From positions 1 to 64,000 of the forward strand of contig JALQPE010001774.1 in NCBI GenBank assembly GCA_030407315.1: 64,000 bases of DNA. The letters run 5' to 3'. Made by a program: the position numbers and the translations under genes. Origin of the DNA: Asparagopsis taxiformis (lineage: Eukaryota; Rhodophyta; Florideophyceae; Bonnemaisoniales; Bonnemaisoniaceae). This document shows, piece after piece, positions 54,516-64,000 of this stretch. A model generated the notes under the pieces. The model ran no database searches. It had not been told where the DNA came from and saw only the letters and a program-made list of their open reading frames with translations. Position 1 is the stretch's first letter. Each line of letters starts with the position of its first letter.

Positions 54516-55189
54516 TGTGGAATGTAGTTCGTATAGAAGCTAGCTGGTACGAGCTATGGACACGCTTTCCTACGGACGAAGTAAACACACAGTGACAAAA
54601 GCTGGCGTTTGCCTGTATTAGTAGCTAGGGAGAAAGGTAGAGAGGGTAGCAGGCAGACATGAGCACCACGAAGAAACGTTCCACGAGATGGTTAAGTCCG
54701 TAAAAAGAGGGTGGCACGTCACCGGAGGCGCTCTAGATCAAGCCCGTTAGCAATACAAGCCATCAGCCTAACGTTTGGCAGTGGTTAGAGAGTGGAAAGC
54801 TCAATGGAAAGGAAAGACAATTTAGGCGTAACGTAAAACGTAAACTTAAAGTCAGTCGTAGACTAGAGCTGTTGCTCTTTCGATGCTTGTCCCTTTTCCC
54901 TCCCTCCTAGCACGAAACCAATACCTATTTAGCCATGATGGCGTGTAATTACAGTGTAATCAATACTCTTAACGTCCCCGAATGGGAAAGGACCTTGTGG
55001 GTCGCGCGTGTGGACCCGTTGGTCCGTTGGCCGCGAGCAATTCTGTTTGTTGCACACCTGTGACAGTTGCGCGCGCGCACGCCCCAGCAATGCTCGTACA
55101 TTGCTTTTATTGCTCGTGTCTGCCGAAATTCGAATTTCGCAGAAAGTCGTAAATAATTGCAATTGCGAAATTGCCACGTATACTACTCA
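54516..55189 (+). mobile_element. LTR-like sequence, 674 bp
   Basis: It begins TGTGGAATGTAG and ends TACTACTCA, with TG...CA ends. It aligns in reverse complement with 55485-56160, sharing GGTACGAGCTA near the start and the block around AAGGACCTTGTGGGTCGC. No matching 5-bp flanks were found. Confidence 0.7.
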
Positions 55190-55484
55190 GCCCCACCCAC
55201 ACCCGTAGACGTCTCGGCCACGCGAGAACCGACAGGTTGCTCCTGAGACACTTGGGTTTGCGTCCTATTCGGGTACAATTGCGGACGTGGCATTTGTCCC
55301 GAAAATCTCGTTTAAACGAACGTGGCCCGGCGGGCTGATCGGCTGGCCGCGGTGTCGGAGCGCGAGGGCTCCCGCAGCCTCAAAATTATCGGGGCCCGCC
55401 CGTTGGCATCGTTCTACAATGCCTCGCGTAGGCGTCTCCTGCAATCGAATGCAGTTTTTTAGTTCCACCACGGGAGTGTGTTTC
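55190..55484. other. 295-bp spacer between inverted LTR-like copies
   Basis: This is CpG-rich sequence with no ORF of note. It may be leftover internal retroelement sequence or the centre of a foldback element. Confidence 0.5.
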
Positions 55485-56160
55485 TGATTGTAATATACGT
55501 GGCCAATTCAAAAATGGCAAATATTTACGACTTCCGCGGAATTCGAATTTCGGCGGACACGACCGGCGACAGCAATGTACGAGCATTGCTGGCGCATGCG
55601 CGCGCGCAACCGGCACACGTGTGCAGCGAACGAACTGGCACGCGGCCAACGGACCAACGGGTCCACACACGCGACCCACAAGGTCCTTTCCCATTCGGGG
55701 ACGTTACGAACAGTGTTTACACTGTAATGAGATACCATCGTGGCTAAATAGGTATTGGTGTCGTGCCATGAGGGAAAGGGGACAAGCAACGATCGGGCAA
55801 CGTGCTCTAGTCTACGACTGACTCTCTACGTTTTACGTTTACGCCTAACGAAGCTTCGTCTCCGTCGAGCTGCGCACTCCGTACCCATCGCCAGACGTGA
55901 GGCTGATCGCGTGTAGTGCCTACGGGCTTGGTTGAGAGCGCCTCCGGTGACGTGCCACCTCGTTCAGCGGACGTAATCCTCGCTTGGATTGTTGCGTCGT
56001 GACGCTCGTGTCTACTCGCTAACCTACTCTACTCTACCCTATCCTTTTCCTTGCTACCAAAATACAGTCAAACACCAGCGGGTGGCACTGTTCGTTCGTT
56101 TCGTTTACAGGACAGCGTGTCCACTAGCTCGTACCAACTACTCTAGAACTACCTACCACA
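55485..56160 (-). mobile_element. LTR-like sequence, inverted copy, 676 bp
   Basis: On the minus strand it begins TGTGGTAGGTAGTTC and ends TTACAATCA. Together with 54516-55189 it makes a 1.6-kb structure with two inverted arms. Outer flanks do not match. Confidence 0.7.
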
Positions 56161-56261
56161 CTGGTCTTCTGACCTAGAAGTTGCTACGAGCAAAACGAAA
56201 ACCAACGAGGTTAAGTTTTTTTTACGTTACAAATAGCTACGAGCTAAGAGACTAACAGTCT

Positions 56262-56861
56262 ATGAATTACGCTGTGTCGAACTCCAGCACGTCGCCCAGG
56301 CAACTGTTGCCAACGTCAGCGGACGCCGAAGCCGACGTGGCCTTGTCAGCAGAAGCGATCTTCGCGACCGATCGATCTATCTCAACGGATATCGAGGCGA
56401 TCGGTCGACTACCACGCACGGTAACTCCGTTTGAGTCCTTGAGTATGGACCCCGCAACGCGCGGTCAGCCCGATGAAGGGAACGTGACTCCCACGGCACT
56501 GCGTGTAGTGTACGAAGACCTTCGAGGTCACATCGAAAGGGCGAGCGACGCAGCTATCGACGAAGCCGTAGGGTAGAGACTCGGAGTCTCGGAGCGCGAA
56601 GCTTCTTCGCTACGTGAACGCACGACTACCCTCGAACGGGAAAACGAAGACTTACGAAACCGCCTCTCCAACGTGGAGGGAAGAATCGACTCGTTTGTCC
56701 CAGTATTCTACGATGTCCTCGCTGGACGTTCCGCTCCTCCGAGCGGAAGCGTTCCAAATTACGAAGAAGGCTCGTTTGGGACCCGTCCCGTATTGCGCTG
56801 CGAGCGGTCGCGGGAGGATAATTCCAGGCGTCCGGAAAGGGCGCCAGGAGGGGTCGCTTAA
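56262..56861 (+). pseudogene. Gag-like remnant with coiled coil, interrupted by TAG
   Basis: A frame from ATG 56262 (MNYAVSNSSTSPRQ) meets TAG at 56574-56576, then continues open to 56861. The second part is a heptad-like coiled coil (LRERTTTLERENEDLRNRL and NVEGRIDSF). Such coiled coils are common in the N-terminal gag of Ty3 elements. No other element domain follows, and the frame runs into dispersed repeat A. Confidence 0.4.
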
Positions 56862-56975
56862 GCGGTACGCTCGCGAGTGTGAGTGGGCGTTCGGTAAGGA
56901 ATCAGCCACGAAGAGGCGCGTTGCTAATCGCTAGCCGCGGTGACGTGGCAGAGGAATTGTCGCCCAAGGGCGAAT
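56780..56975 (+). repeat. Dispersed repeat family A, copy 3, truncated
   Basis: It matches the family up to GTCGCCCAAGGGCGAAT and is then replaced by the transposon terminus at 56976, which fixes that terminus to within a few bases. Confidence 0.75.
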
Positions 56976-57104
56976 CGTCTGTGTTTTCGGAAGTGGACGC
57001 GGACGTCCAGTCTCTCTAGTACGGGTCCTAGTCGGCCCCGAGATTTACTAGAACAAATGAACGTCCGCGTCCAAAAAAAAATAAAAATTTTTTGGATGCG
57101 GACG

Positions 57105-57370
57105 TCCACTTTCTCTAGTACGTTCGGCGGAATCCTAGGGCCCGACATCCACTTTCTCTAGTACATTCGGCGGAATCCTAAGGCCCGACATCCACTGTCT
57201 CTAGTACATACAGCGGGATCCTAGGACCCGACATTCACTTTCTCTAGTACATACAGCGGGATCCTAGGACCCGACATCCACTTTCTCTAGTACATATGGC
57301 GGAATACTAGGACCCGACATCCACTTTCTCTAGTACATACAGCGGGATCCTAGGACCCGACATCCAGTAT
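57105..57370. repeat. 43-bp tandem array, six copies
   Basis: These are the reverse complement of the units at 18666-19052 but more diverged. Several have ACAGCGGGATCC where the left array has ATATGGCGGAATAC. Unit number therefore differs between the two transposon copies (nine against six). Confidence 0.85.
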
Positions 57371-58951
57371 ACAATATATTAGCGAAAACCGGGAGGGAAG
57401 AAATTACAGAGGATGGTAAATTCAGGGCCCATATCGGACCGTATTTTATTCTGTCATTTACGAAACTGCTGGTATACAATACGTCTCTCTAGAATAGGAA
57501 ATACATATCTGGTCAGAATAGGAAATAAATACCCGGTTCGAATAGGAAATACGTATCCAGCCAGAATACAAAATTCCTGTCAGCAAATCTTCGATCACCC
57601 ATCTCCCTCACTATCGCGTTCTCCCTACCATCCGAACGCCATGCACCACCATCCGCACATACTTCAATAACCCTCACGACCTTGATTACAAAAAATCCGC
57701 TCCTTCCCAATACCATCCCCGCTTTCCTCGACACCACCCCAGCCCATTAAATCATCAAGACATCAAACACGAACATGGTCAGCAAAATCTTACACCACTT
57801 GAAACCCACTCTCACTTCTATCGTATGCCCGAAAATATACACATACCAGAAACACCTCACAGCTTCATTCCCCATCTTCCTAGATCCCTTCTTCACTCTC
57901 CTGGAGTCCTGCCGTTCCTGTTTCACCACTCCTGCATCACATACAAAACATCAACCTCAACAGTCAGATTCAAAAGCAACGCTTACCACGACAGATATCC
58001 TAGAAACTCCCTTACCTCTCATCCATCCTACACACAGTACAAACCATGATGCAAAAACCTTGCAATGAATAATCATAGTCAGCAGTCCATATCTTCGCAA
58101 AACACATCCTGGCGCTCAATGAAACTTACCTTCCGTCATCACCATTCCTGCATCACCTACACAATATCGGAATCAACCACAACAGTCATACCCAAAACCA
58201 ACCTTCCCTCGCTGCTTACTTTCAAAACTCGCACACTTACCTTCGCTCCACACAATACACACCATGAGTCAACAGGCTTCCAATGAAAAATATCTCATCA
58301 ACGGAAATAGTCAGACTCAAAACCAACCTTCCCTCGCTGCTTTCAAAACTCGCACACTTACCTTACCCGTTCCATCCTGCACACAATAAAAACCATAAGT
58401 CACGTAATCGTGTAGCCAAGAAAAGTAGTCAGCATTCCGCATCTTCGCACAACCGGACTGGGCGCCCAATGTGACTTACCTTCCGTCATCACTATTCCTC
58501 CATCACCTACGCAACATCGGAATCAATCGCAACAGTCAGATTGAAAACCAACGTTTCCCTCGCTACATACCCTGAGAACTCGCAAATGTACCTCTCATCT
58601 ATCCTACACACAATACAAACCATGATGCAAAAACCTTGCAATGAATAATCATAGTCAGAAGTCCATATCTTCGCAAAACAAGTCTTGGCGCTCAATGAAA
58701 CTTACCTTCCGTCATCAACATTCCTGCATCATCTACACAACATCGGAATCAACTACAACAGTCAGACTCAAAACCAACCTTCCCTCGCACCATACTTTCA
58801 AAACTTCACGTACCTCTCTTCCATCCTCCGCTCAATACACACCATGAGTCAACAGGCTTCCAATGAAAAATATCGCATCAACGGAAATAGTCAGACTCAA
58901 AACCCACGCTTCCCTCAATGCATACCCTCGAGGGTAGAGGATGGAACGAAG

Positions 58952-58989
58952 GTACGTGCGAGAATCTTGATCAAGATTCGCGCACGTAC
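58952..58989. repeat. 38-bp palindrome, one mismatch
   Basis: The first half reads GTACGTGCGAGAATCTTGA and the second TCAAGATTCGCGCACGTAC, so one C-to-A change breaks the perfect symmetry seen at 16983-17020. Confidence 0.9.
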
Positions 58990-59586
58990 AAGGCAAAGGC
59001 GGTCAAAGAATATCAGTCGGTGATGAGGGCGGAGTGGAGCCTGCGGCGTCGACCGGACAGCTTTCAGCGTCCGCTTAAGTCTTGCTGTGCATACTCGAAA
59101 CCATCGCCGGCAGTGAGATTGAGTATGGCCCAAGCCATGGTCTCTGAATCCCCGAACAATGAGATCCGGGTCGAGAACAACGAATATAAACATATAATCA
59201 TATATATGAGAATCCATTTGCTTTCCTTACATGATCCGTGGCATATCCGCTGTAAAGCACATTCAGATTCCACGAAGTTCGGAAATAAAAAAGTTTATTA
59301 TTACAAATGAATTAATTGAAAATTCATCTCCCAGGGCGGTCGTTCGTCCTTCCATGCACACGTTGTCAGCACGCAATGTGATGTAACAGTTGGAAATGAT
59401 TGAACTCTCGGTTAAATTCCACCGTTGGGATGTCAGCTGGAGTGAGCACAAAACTACTACCCACAAAACTACGAACACGTTACATTCCAAGTCTCGAAAG
59501 CACCACAAAAATAAAATTGGTCGCATCTGGACGGCACAGTCTCCCCTGTTCAGCTCGCAATCCTCCCTTTTGCGTCAAAACTCGAT

Positions 59587-62500
59587 ATGGAATGCAAGTA
59601 TGAAGGGTGCTTCTACTACTGCGTAGATGCTTATGCGCTCGCGCTGCATGAGCGAACGTGTCGCTACCGTTTCAACCCCTCTCCCCAACATTTCAACAAC
59701 GCTCGTGTCCCTGCCGTCACCCATGAGCCTGCTCGAAACGGCGACCATGATTCCCCGCAACCCAGCTCCCCAGACCCAGAATCTGGTCGTGCTTCCTCCA
59801 GCGACTCACCCTGTGACGCTCCACTGCCACCAACCTCAACCCCCTCCCGCGCAGACCTCCTCGTGCAATCCCTCGCCGCCAGTCTCACAACCCTCGAGTA
59901 CAAGGCCGGCGCTGGCCGCGTGAGCGAAGTCATCACCATCCTACAAGACCCCGCATTCTCCCTAGAAAAGTTCAACAGCGCCGTTCGCACCGTAGAAGAA
60001 TGTCGCCACGTTACTGCTTCCATGGTCGAAACACATTTCCGCACCGAAGGTTACAAGAGCCACATCATTCCAGACAAAACTGGTAAGTACTCGGCACAGC
60101 TGTACCTCCGCGACCCAGTCGACATGCTCCGCAGGCAGTTAGCACTGGCTAACGACCAAAATACTCTCTTCCACCCCTCCCCACAGACCGCCCCAGACGG
60201 CACCGCAATATTTTCTCATCCCCTACACACAGAATTCGCGAAAACGCTGCACCAGGTTACTAGACAGCGCGTGCAGCTCTCGGAAGATCCACAGGTCGTA
60301 TGGGCAGAGGAAACTGATCCCACCGCTTCCTCCTTTGCCGGCCTCCTCCAAGTGTACTCCGACAAGAGCAGCACAAGCCTCAAGAGCTCCGCAATCGTCG
60401 CATACCCCATACACGTCACACTGCTCAACTTCTCCGCCCCCTCCGTCGCCACTGCATCCGTACCGGCCTCACCATCGTCGGGTATCTTCCGTACATTGTT
60501 AACCCTTCGTCCAACGCCTTGTTCGGTGATGAAATGCCGACAACCTCTAGTTCTGCTAGTCGCGCTCGCAAAATTGATATTCTTCATAAAGCACTCGAAA
60601 AAGTGTTTTCGTCCCTATCCACCGCGTTCTCTTCCGGGTTCCCCTGCACAGACTCCACTGCAACTGCCCGCCAATGCTTTCCCATCCTAGCCAATTATTG
60701 CTGCGACTTTCCAGAGGCCAAAGAGCTGTCATGCACTCGCAACAGCACTACCACCACACATCCCTGCCACCGCTGCTACATCCCCGCCACTCAACTTGAA
60801 TCCAGCGCGCCACACCAGCCCCGCTCCCTCGATGATACACGCTCTGCACGCCAAGAGAGCGCTCAGGAGCATACAACTGCTCCGCTCGAAGCTCTCTCCC
60901 TCCTCGAACAACACTCTGTCCTCGAATCGACCGCTCTTTTACCCACCAACAGTCCCCTAGACCCCTACAACATTTTCTCCTTCGAGCCTCTGCACAATCT
61001 CCACCTCGGCATCTCAAAGCTCATCAAACAGTGCATTTTCCACCGCCTCAGCTCCCCAGACCTCACCACCACCACTGCCTCCCATTCCGGGACACCTCGC
61101 ACCTTCAAGAAGGTGAAAAAATCCATCCTCGTCGGCTCAAACAGCATTCTGTCCGCTATCGAACGCGACTACTACATCACCGGTCTTCATGTCGACTTCT
61201 CCAAGGGTGAGAAGGGCACCAATTTGAACGGCCTCTTCACGGAGGACGGCATACGCGGCATGCTCGCAGCCAAAGACTATCACCATGTCGACATGGTGTT
61301 CCCTTTCATCGCAGCATTCATTGACACATGCTGTGACGAAGTAGAGACAGCCCCCCTCACTTCCATCTGCACGCAATACCCTGACCTCGTCGCATGGGTC
61401 ATGAAACGCGGTCGCATCAAGCACTGGACTGCCGCCGAACTAGAAAGCCTCCAGAACTCCATTTCCTATTTCAAACAATCAATGCTCTCCACCCTCGGCC
61501 CATTCCACACCACAGGTCTCAAAACTTTCAAGTTCCATCTTCTTGACCATCTTCCCGGTGACTTGCAGAGATATGGCGCCCTGGAACACATTGATGCAGG
61601 CCCCTACGAACACTCGCATCTTCTGTTCAAACAGAGTTATAGGAAAACCTCTCGAAGGCGCTCCACAGCCATGGAAGAGACTATTCGCCACATGGAATTC
61701 TCCTTGGCCACTCCAACTGGTCACACCCCATCCAACACATTGGGAAGCCCACGCATGATATCGCCCACAGACGGTGCAGTACTCGTTCGCGACGGATTCA
61801 CCGTTGCACTGCACGACTTTGCCTCCCTGCTGCCCGATGCAACACTCCTCGTTGCAGATATCGACGGACAGCCCGATCCTGCCACTCTTTTGCCTCTGCA
61901 CAACTCCTCGTTCCCGTCTGGCACCATAACGCTATTCCAGCAACTCGGTGACACAGCTGCACAAGCGTTCCTCACCCTCGCTAGACTGCGCGCCACGGCA
62001 GAAGGCCCTCCAATACATGACATGGACATTTCCGTCACCGCGGTAAAGTCCGCCTACGTCATGGGAGGGTACGTCCCAGATGCCGACGACTTTGACCCGC
62101 ACAGTGGCATGCTTCGCCCCACAAACGTGTCGAGGCACAAGCAGCAGCGCGTCTTTGCAACTTCATCATTCGGCCCCGCAAAGAGATCGCAGTACTCCTT
62201 TGTCGTCATCTCCGGAACTGCCGATGACTACAGAACCATATGGGTAGGGCGCGTCCTGGCACTGGTACGCCTGCAGTCTCCAAACCTGTTTCAACCTGTA
62301 GAACTCGCTTTCGTTCAGTATATGACCTGCTTTGCCCCAAAAACCGCTGTGGAAAAATCACTTGGGTGCATTTGTTTAAAGTGGTCCACATGGGACCCGG
62401 ACAACGGATCCGTTGACAGCAATGACACTGCATCCCACAGTGCAGGTGGTCCTTGGTTTGACCTCATTCCTGCATCTACTATATCTGGCACCGTGCACAT

Positions 62501-62627
62501 CGTACGAAGTAACTTTCCAGTCAAGCCATTTACGAAACAAATGCACTGGTCGGACCACCGTTTCTATCTCAACCGCTTCTACACCAACACTGATTACCAG
62601 TTCACAGATGATAATGAAGAAGAATAA
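59587..62627 (+). pseudogene. Transposase of the second transposon copy, frameshifted
   Basis: It is almost identical to the ORF at 13347-16385. A run of six C in the intact copy is five C here (about 60437-60441), shifting the frame after residue about 285. The first frame then stops at 60690, while the correct frame resumes and is open to 62627. Other differences are scattered substitutions. Confidence 0.88.
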
Positions 62628-62704
62628 ATCTAAATCGCAGCACTCTATTGATAATGTACTACATGATAAGCCTTCTAGTCAACGTCACATTTACTGCACT
62701 AATT

Positions 62705-64000
62705 TCAACCATCCTCCATTACGCCAAAACCGTTATCAGCAGTGGCTGCATGGCGCCGCTCCATGCCCCCATACTGTGGGGCATTGATTTCGACATTCAG
62801 GTTTGCACTCAGGTGTCCAGCATATGGGTCAACGACGAAAAGTTCTGCGCCAATTAGTCCTTGCGCAATCACACAATCCATTACAGCACCGAGGTTTGAC
62901 GTAATATGCGATTGAATCCAATCCTCGGACACTAGAAAAGTGATGAGCAGCGGTTTACATCATCAACGACATGAACAATTCCAGACCCCTCTCCGCTTTG
63001 CCACAATTCAACAGCCTCTCTCGTCACAGTACGGCTTGCAAACACATGCCGTGACTGTGCACTAGTCCGCTGTTCGCTCTCGACAACGTCCGTTTCTTCC
63101 CTTGCTTGCGAGCCTTGGAGACAAGACATGCAGTACACCACCATACCAACTAATTGCTGAAAAGCTACCCCCACATATTGACTGTACCGCCTTGTAAACT
63201 CCTTCTGCCGTGCACCTCCTTTCCCCTTCGGTTCATCCAAACACTCCACAGTAGTCACTAGCCAAGCATCCAGGCGCGCCAGCGTTAGTATGCTCGTCTC
63301 TATGTCCATTACTTGTTCTGGTCGTATCGAATAACCCCTGAAGATGTCCAGCACATTCACAGCTACTCGGTTGTTAAACCATGCATCACCATTCACTTCC
63401 ATTTCGAAGCTGTCAGGAACCATGCCTTTGCTGTATCGCAGCTCTGAGAACGGTGCCGTTCGCCACCTCCCCATATCCAAATCACCGTTTCTTTCCCGTT
63501 TCAAAAGCTTCTCAGACGCTTCGCGCTTTTGATCCTCTCGCTCGTCCATCTCAGCTCGCGTCGTCAGCATCGTGCATCTAGACATTAATTTCGTGTACCC
63601 CAGCGAACCGAACAATCTGTCCCTCGCATTACGCTTCCGTGCACTCATCACGTCGGACAGTTTCTGCGTCACCTTCACTTTCAATTCCTTGCTCCCCGCC
63701 ACAGCCTCTTGACAGCACACACGCTGCTCCTCATCGGAAAACACATCACACCACGGACTTTGACGCAGTACGTGTCGCACCAAGTCATTCAGCAGATCAC
63801 TCTCGTCCCTGTACGAAGGTGTATACCACTGCAGATTCTTGATGATATAGCCCGGAGGGGTAGCAATATATCCTACACCGTTTTCGCTCCAAAGTGTCCC
63901 TTCTACCGGCTCTACCTCGATGGTACGTCCAGTCCAACGTCTCTGCGTTTGTTCCGCCATAGGGTCCAGCTCCATAGTCTCGTTTTTGCACCACTTTGTC
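62705..64000 (-). pseudogene. Accessory ORF of the second transposon copy, partial and frameshifted
   Basis: This matches the ORF at 10984-13269 from codon about 330 to its end, and upstream sequence lies beyond the window. One G is missing near 62936 (CACTTTTCTAG against CACTTGTTCTAG). The frame therefore stops after NRCSSLF, and the last roughly 75 codons are in another frame. Confidence 0.85.

Larger units (their letters stand above)
56976..64000. mobile_element. Plavaka/CMC-like transposon, second copy, inverted, runs off right edge
   Basis: This is the inverted counterpart of 11973-19184. It contains the terminus, a six-unit 43-bp array (about 57105-57370), the imperfect repeats (57770-58920), the palindrome with one mismatch (58952-58989), the transposase and the accessory ORF. 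Both coding regions carry single-base frameshifts. Confidence 0.85.

Noticed and set aside
10984..64000. The two nested inverted duplications as a single giant palindrome
   Set aside because: The outer transposon pair has its axis near 37987 and the bestrophin pair near 42652, so they are separate events. The outer pair is simply two insertions of one transposon.

Overview
The window is nuclear DNA of a small eukaryote. It has spliceosomal introns with GT-AG ends, a chromodomain Ty3-type retrotransposon, a Plavaka-like DNA transposon, long multidomain proteins and a eukaryotic-type tRNA-Cys. That tRNA carries an 18-nt insertion in its D-loop. Ectopic tRNA introns of this kind are best known from red algae such as Cyanidioschyzon, so a red alga is my best guess, at low confidence.

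Layout. (1) 1-3393: a minus-strand gene with a ParB-like domain. It probably continues, across two short frame breaks or mini-introns, into an acidic linker and a region with a possible 2-oxoglutarate/Fe(II) dioxygenase motif that runs off the left edge. (2) 3681-10796: a putative mobile unit ending in inverted ACAGCTGTC termini flanked by AATT. It holds seven copies of a palindrome-rich repeat, four facing one way on the left and three the other way on the right. Inside lie a DNA methyltransferase-SET fusion and an unknown 470-aa protein whose frames overlap as ATGA. (3) about 10.98-19.18 kb: an intact Plavaka/CMC-like transposon with a coiled-coil accessory ORF, a C2HC-finger transposase, a 38-bp perfect palindrome and a 43-bp tandem array. 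A second copy, inverted and frameshifted, occupies 56976-64000. (4) 19.2-31.7 kb: CpG-rich retrotransposon debris. A Ty3 chromovirus has its gag split by a solo LTR (target duplication ACTAG), three in-frame TGA stops and a changed integrase residue. (5) 33.0-52.3 kb: two inverted paralogous genes, each with five exons and each encoding five tandem bestrophin domains in one chain. Between them lie a large Sel1-repeat gene, the tRNA-Cys and an unknown 308-aa ORF. (6) 53.9-57 kb: dispersed repeats, an inverted LTR pair and a gag-like remnant.

The strongest novelty candidates are two. First, the bestrophin pair: bestrophin channels are pentamers, and each of these genes encodes exactly five domains. 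The two paralogs are almost identical except in one short window at the same place in each domain. Second, the 0-10.8 kb chromatin/DNA-modification cluster, where a ParB-like protein, a DNA methyltransferase-SET fusion and arrays of a perfect 16-bp palindrome sit together.
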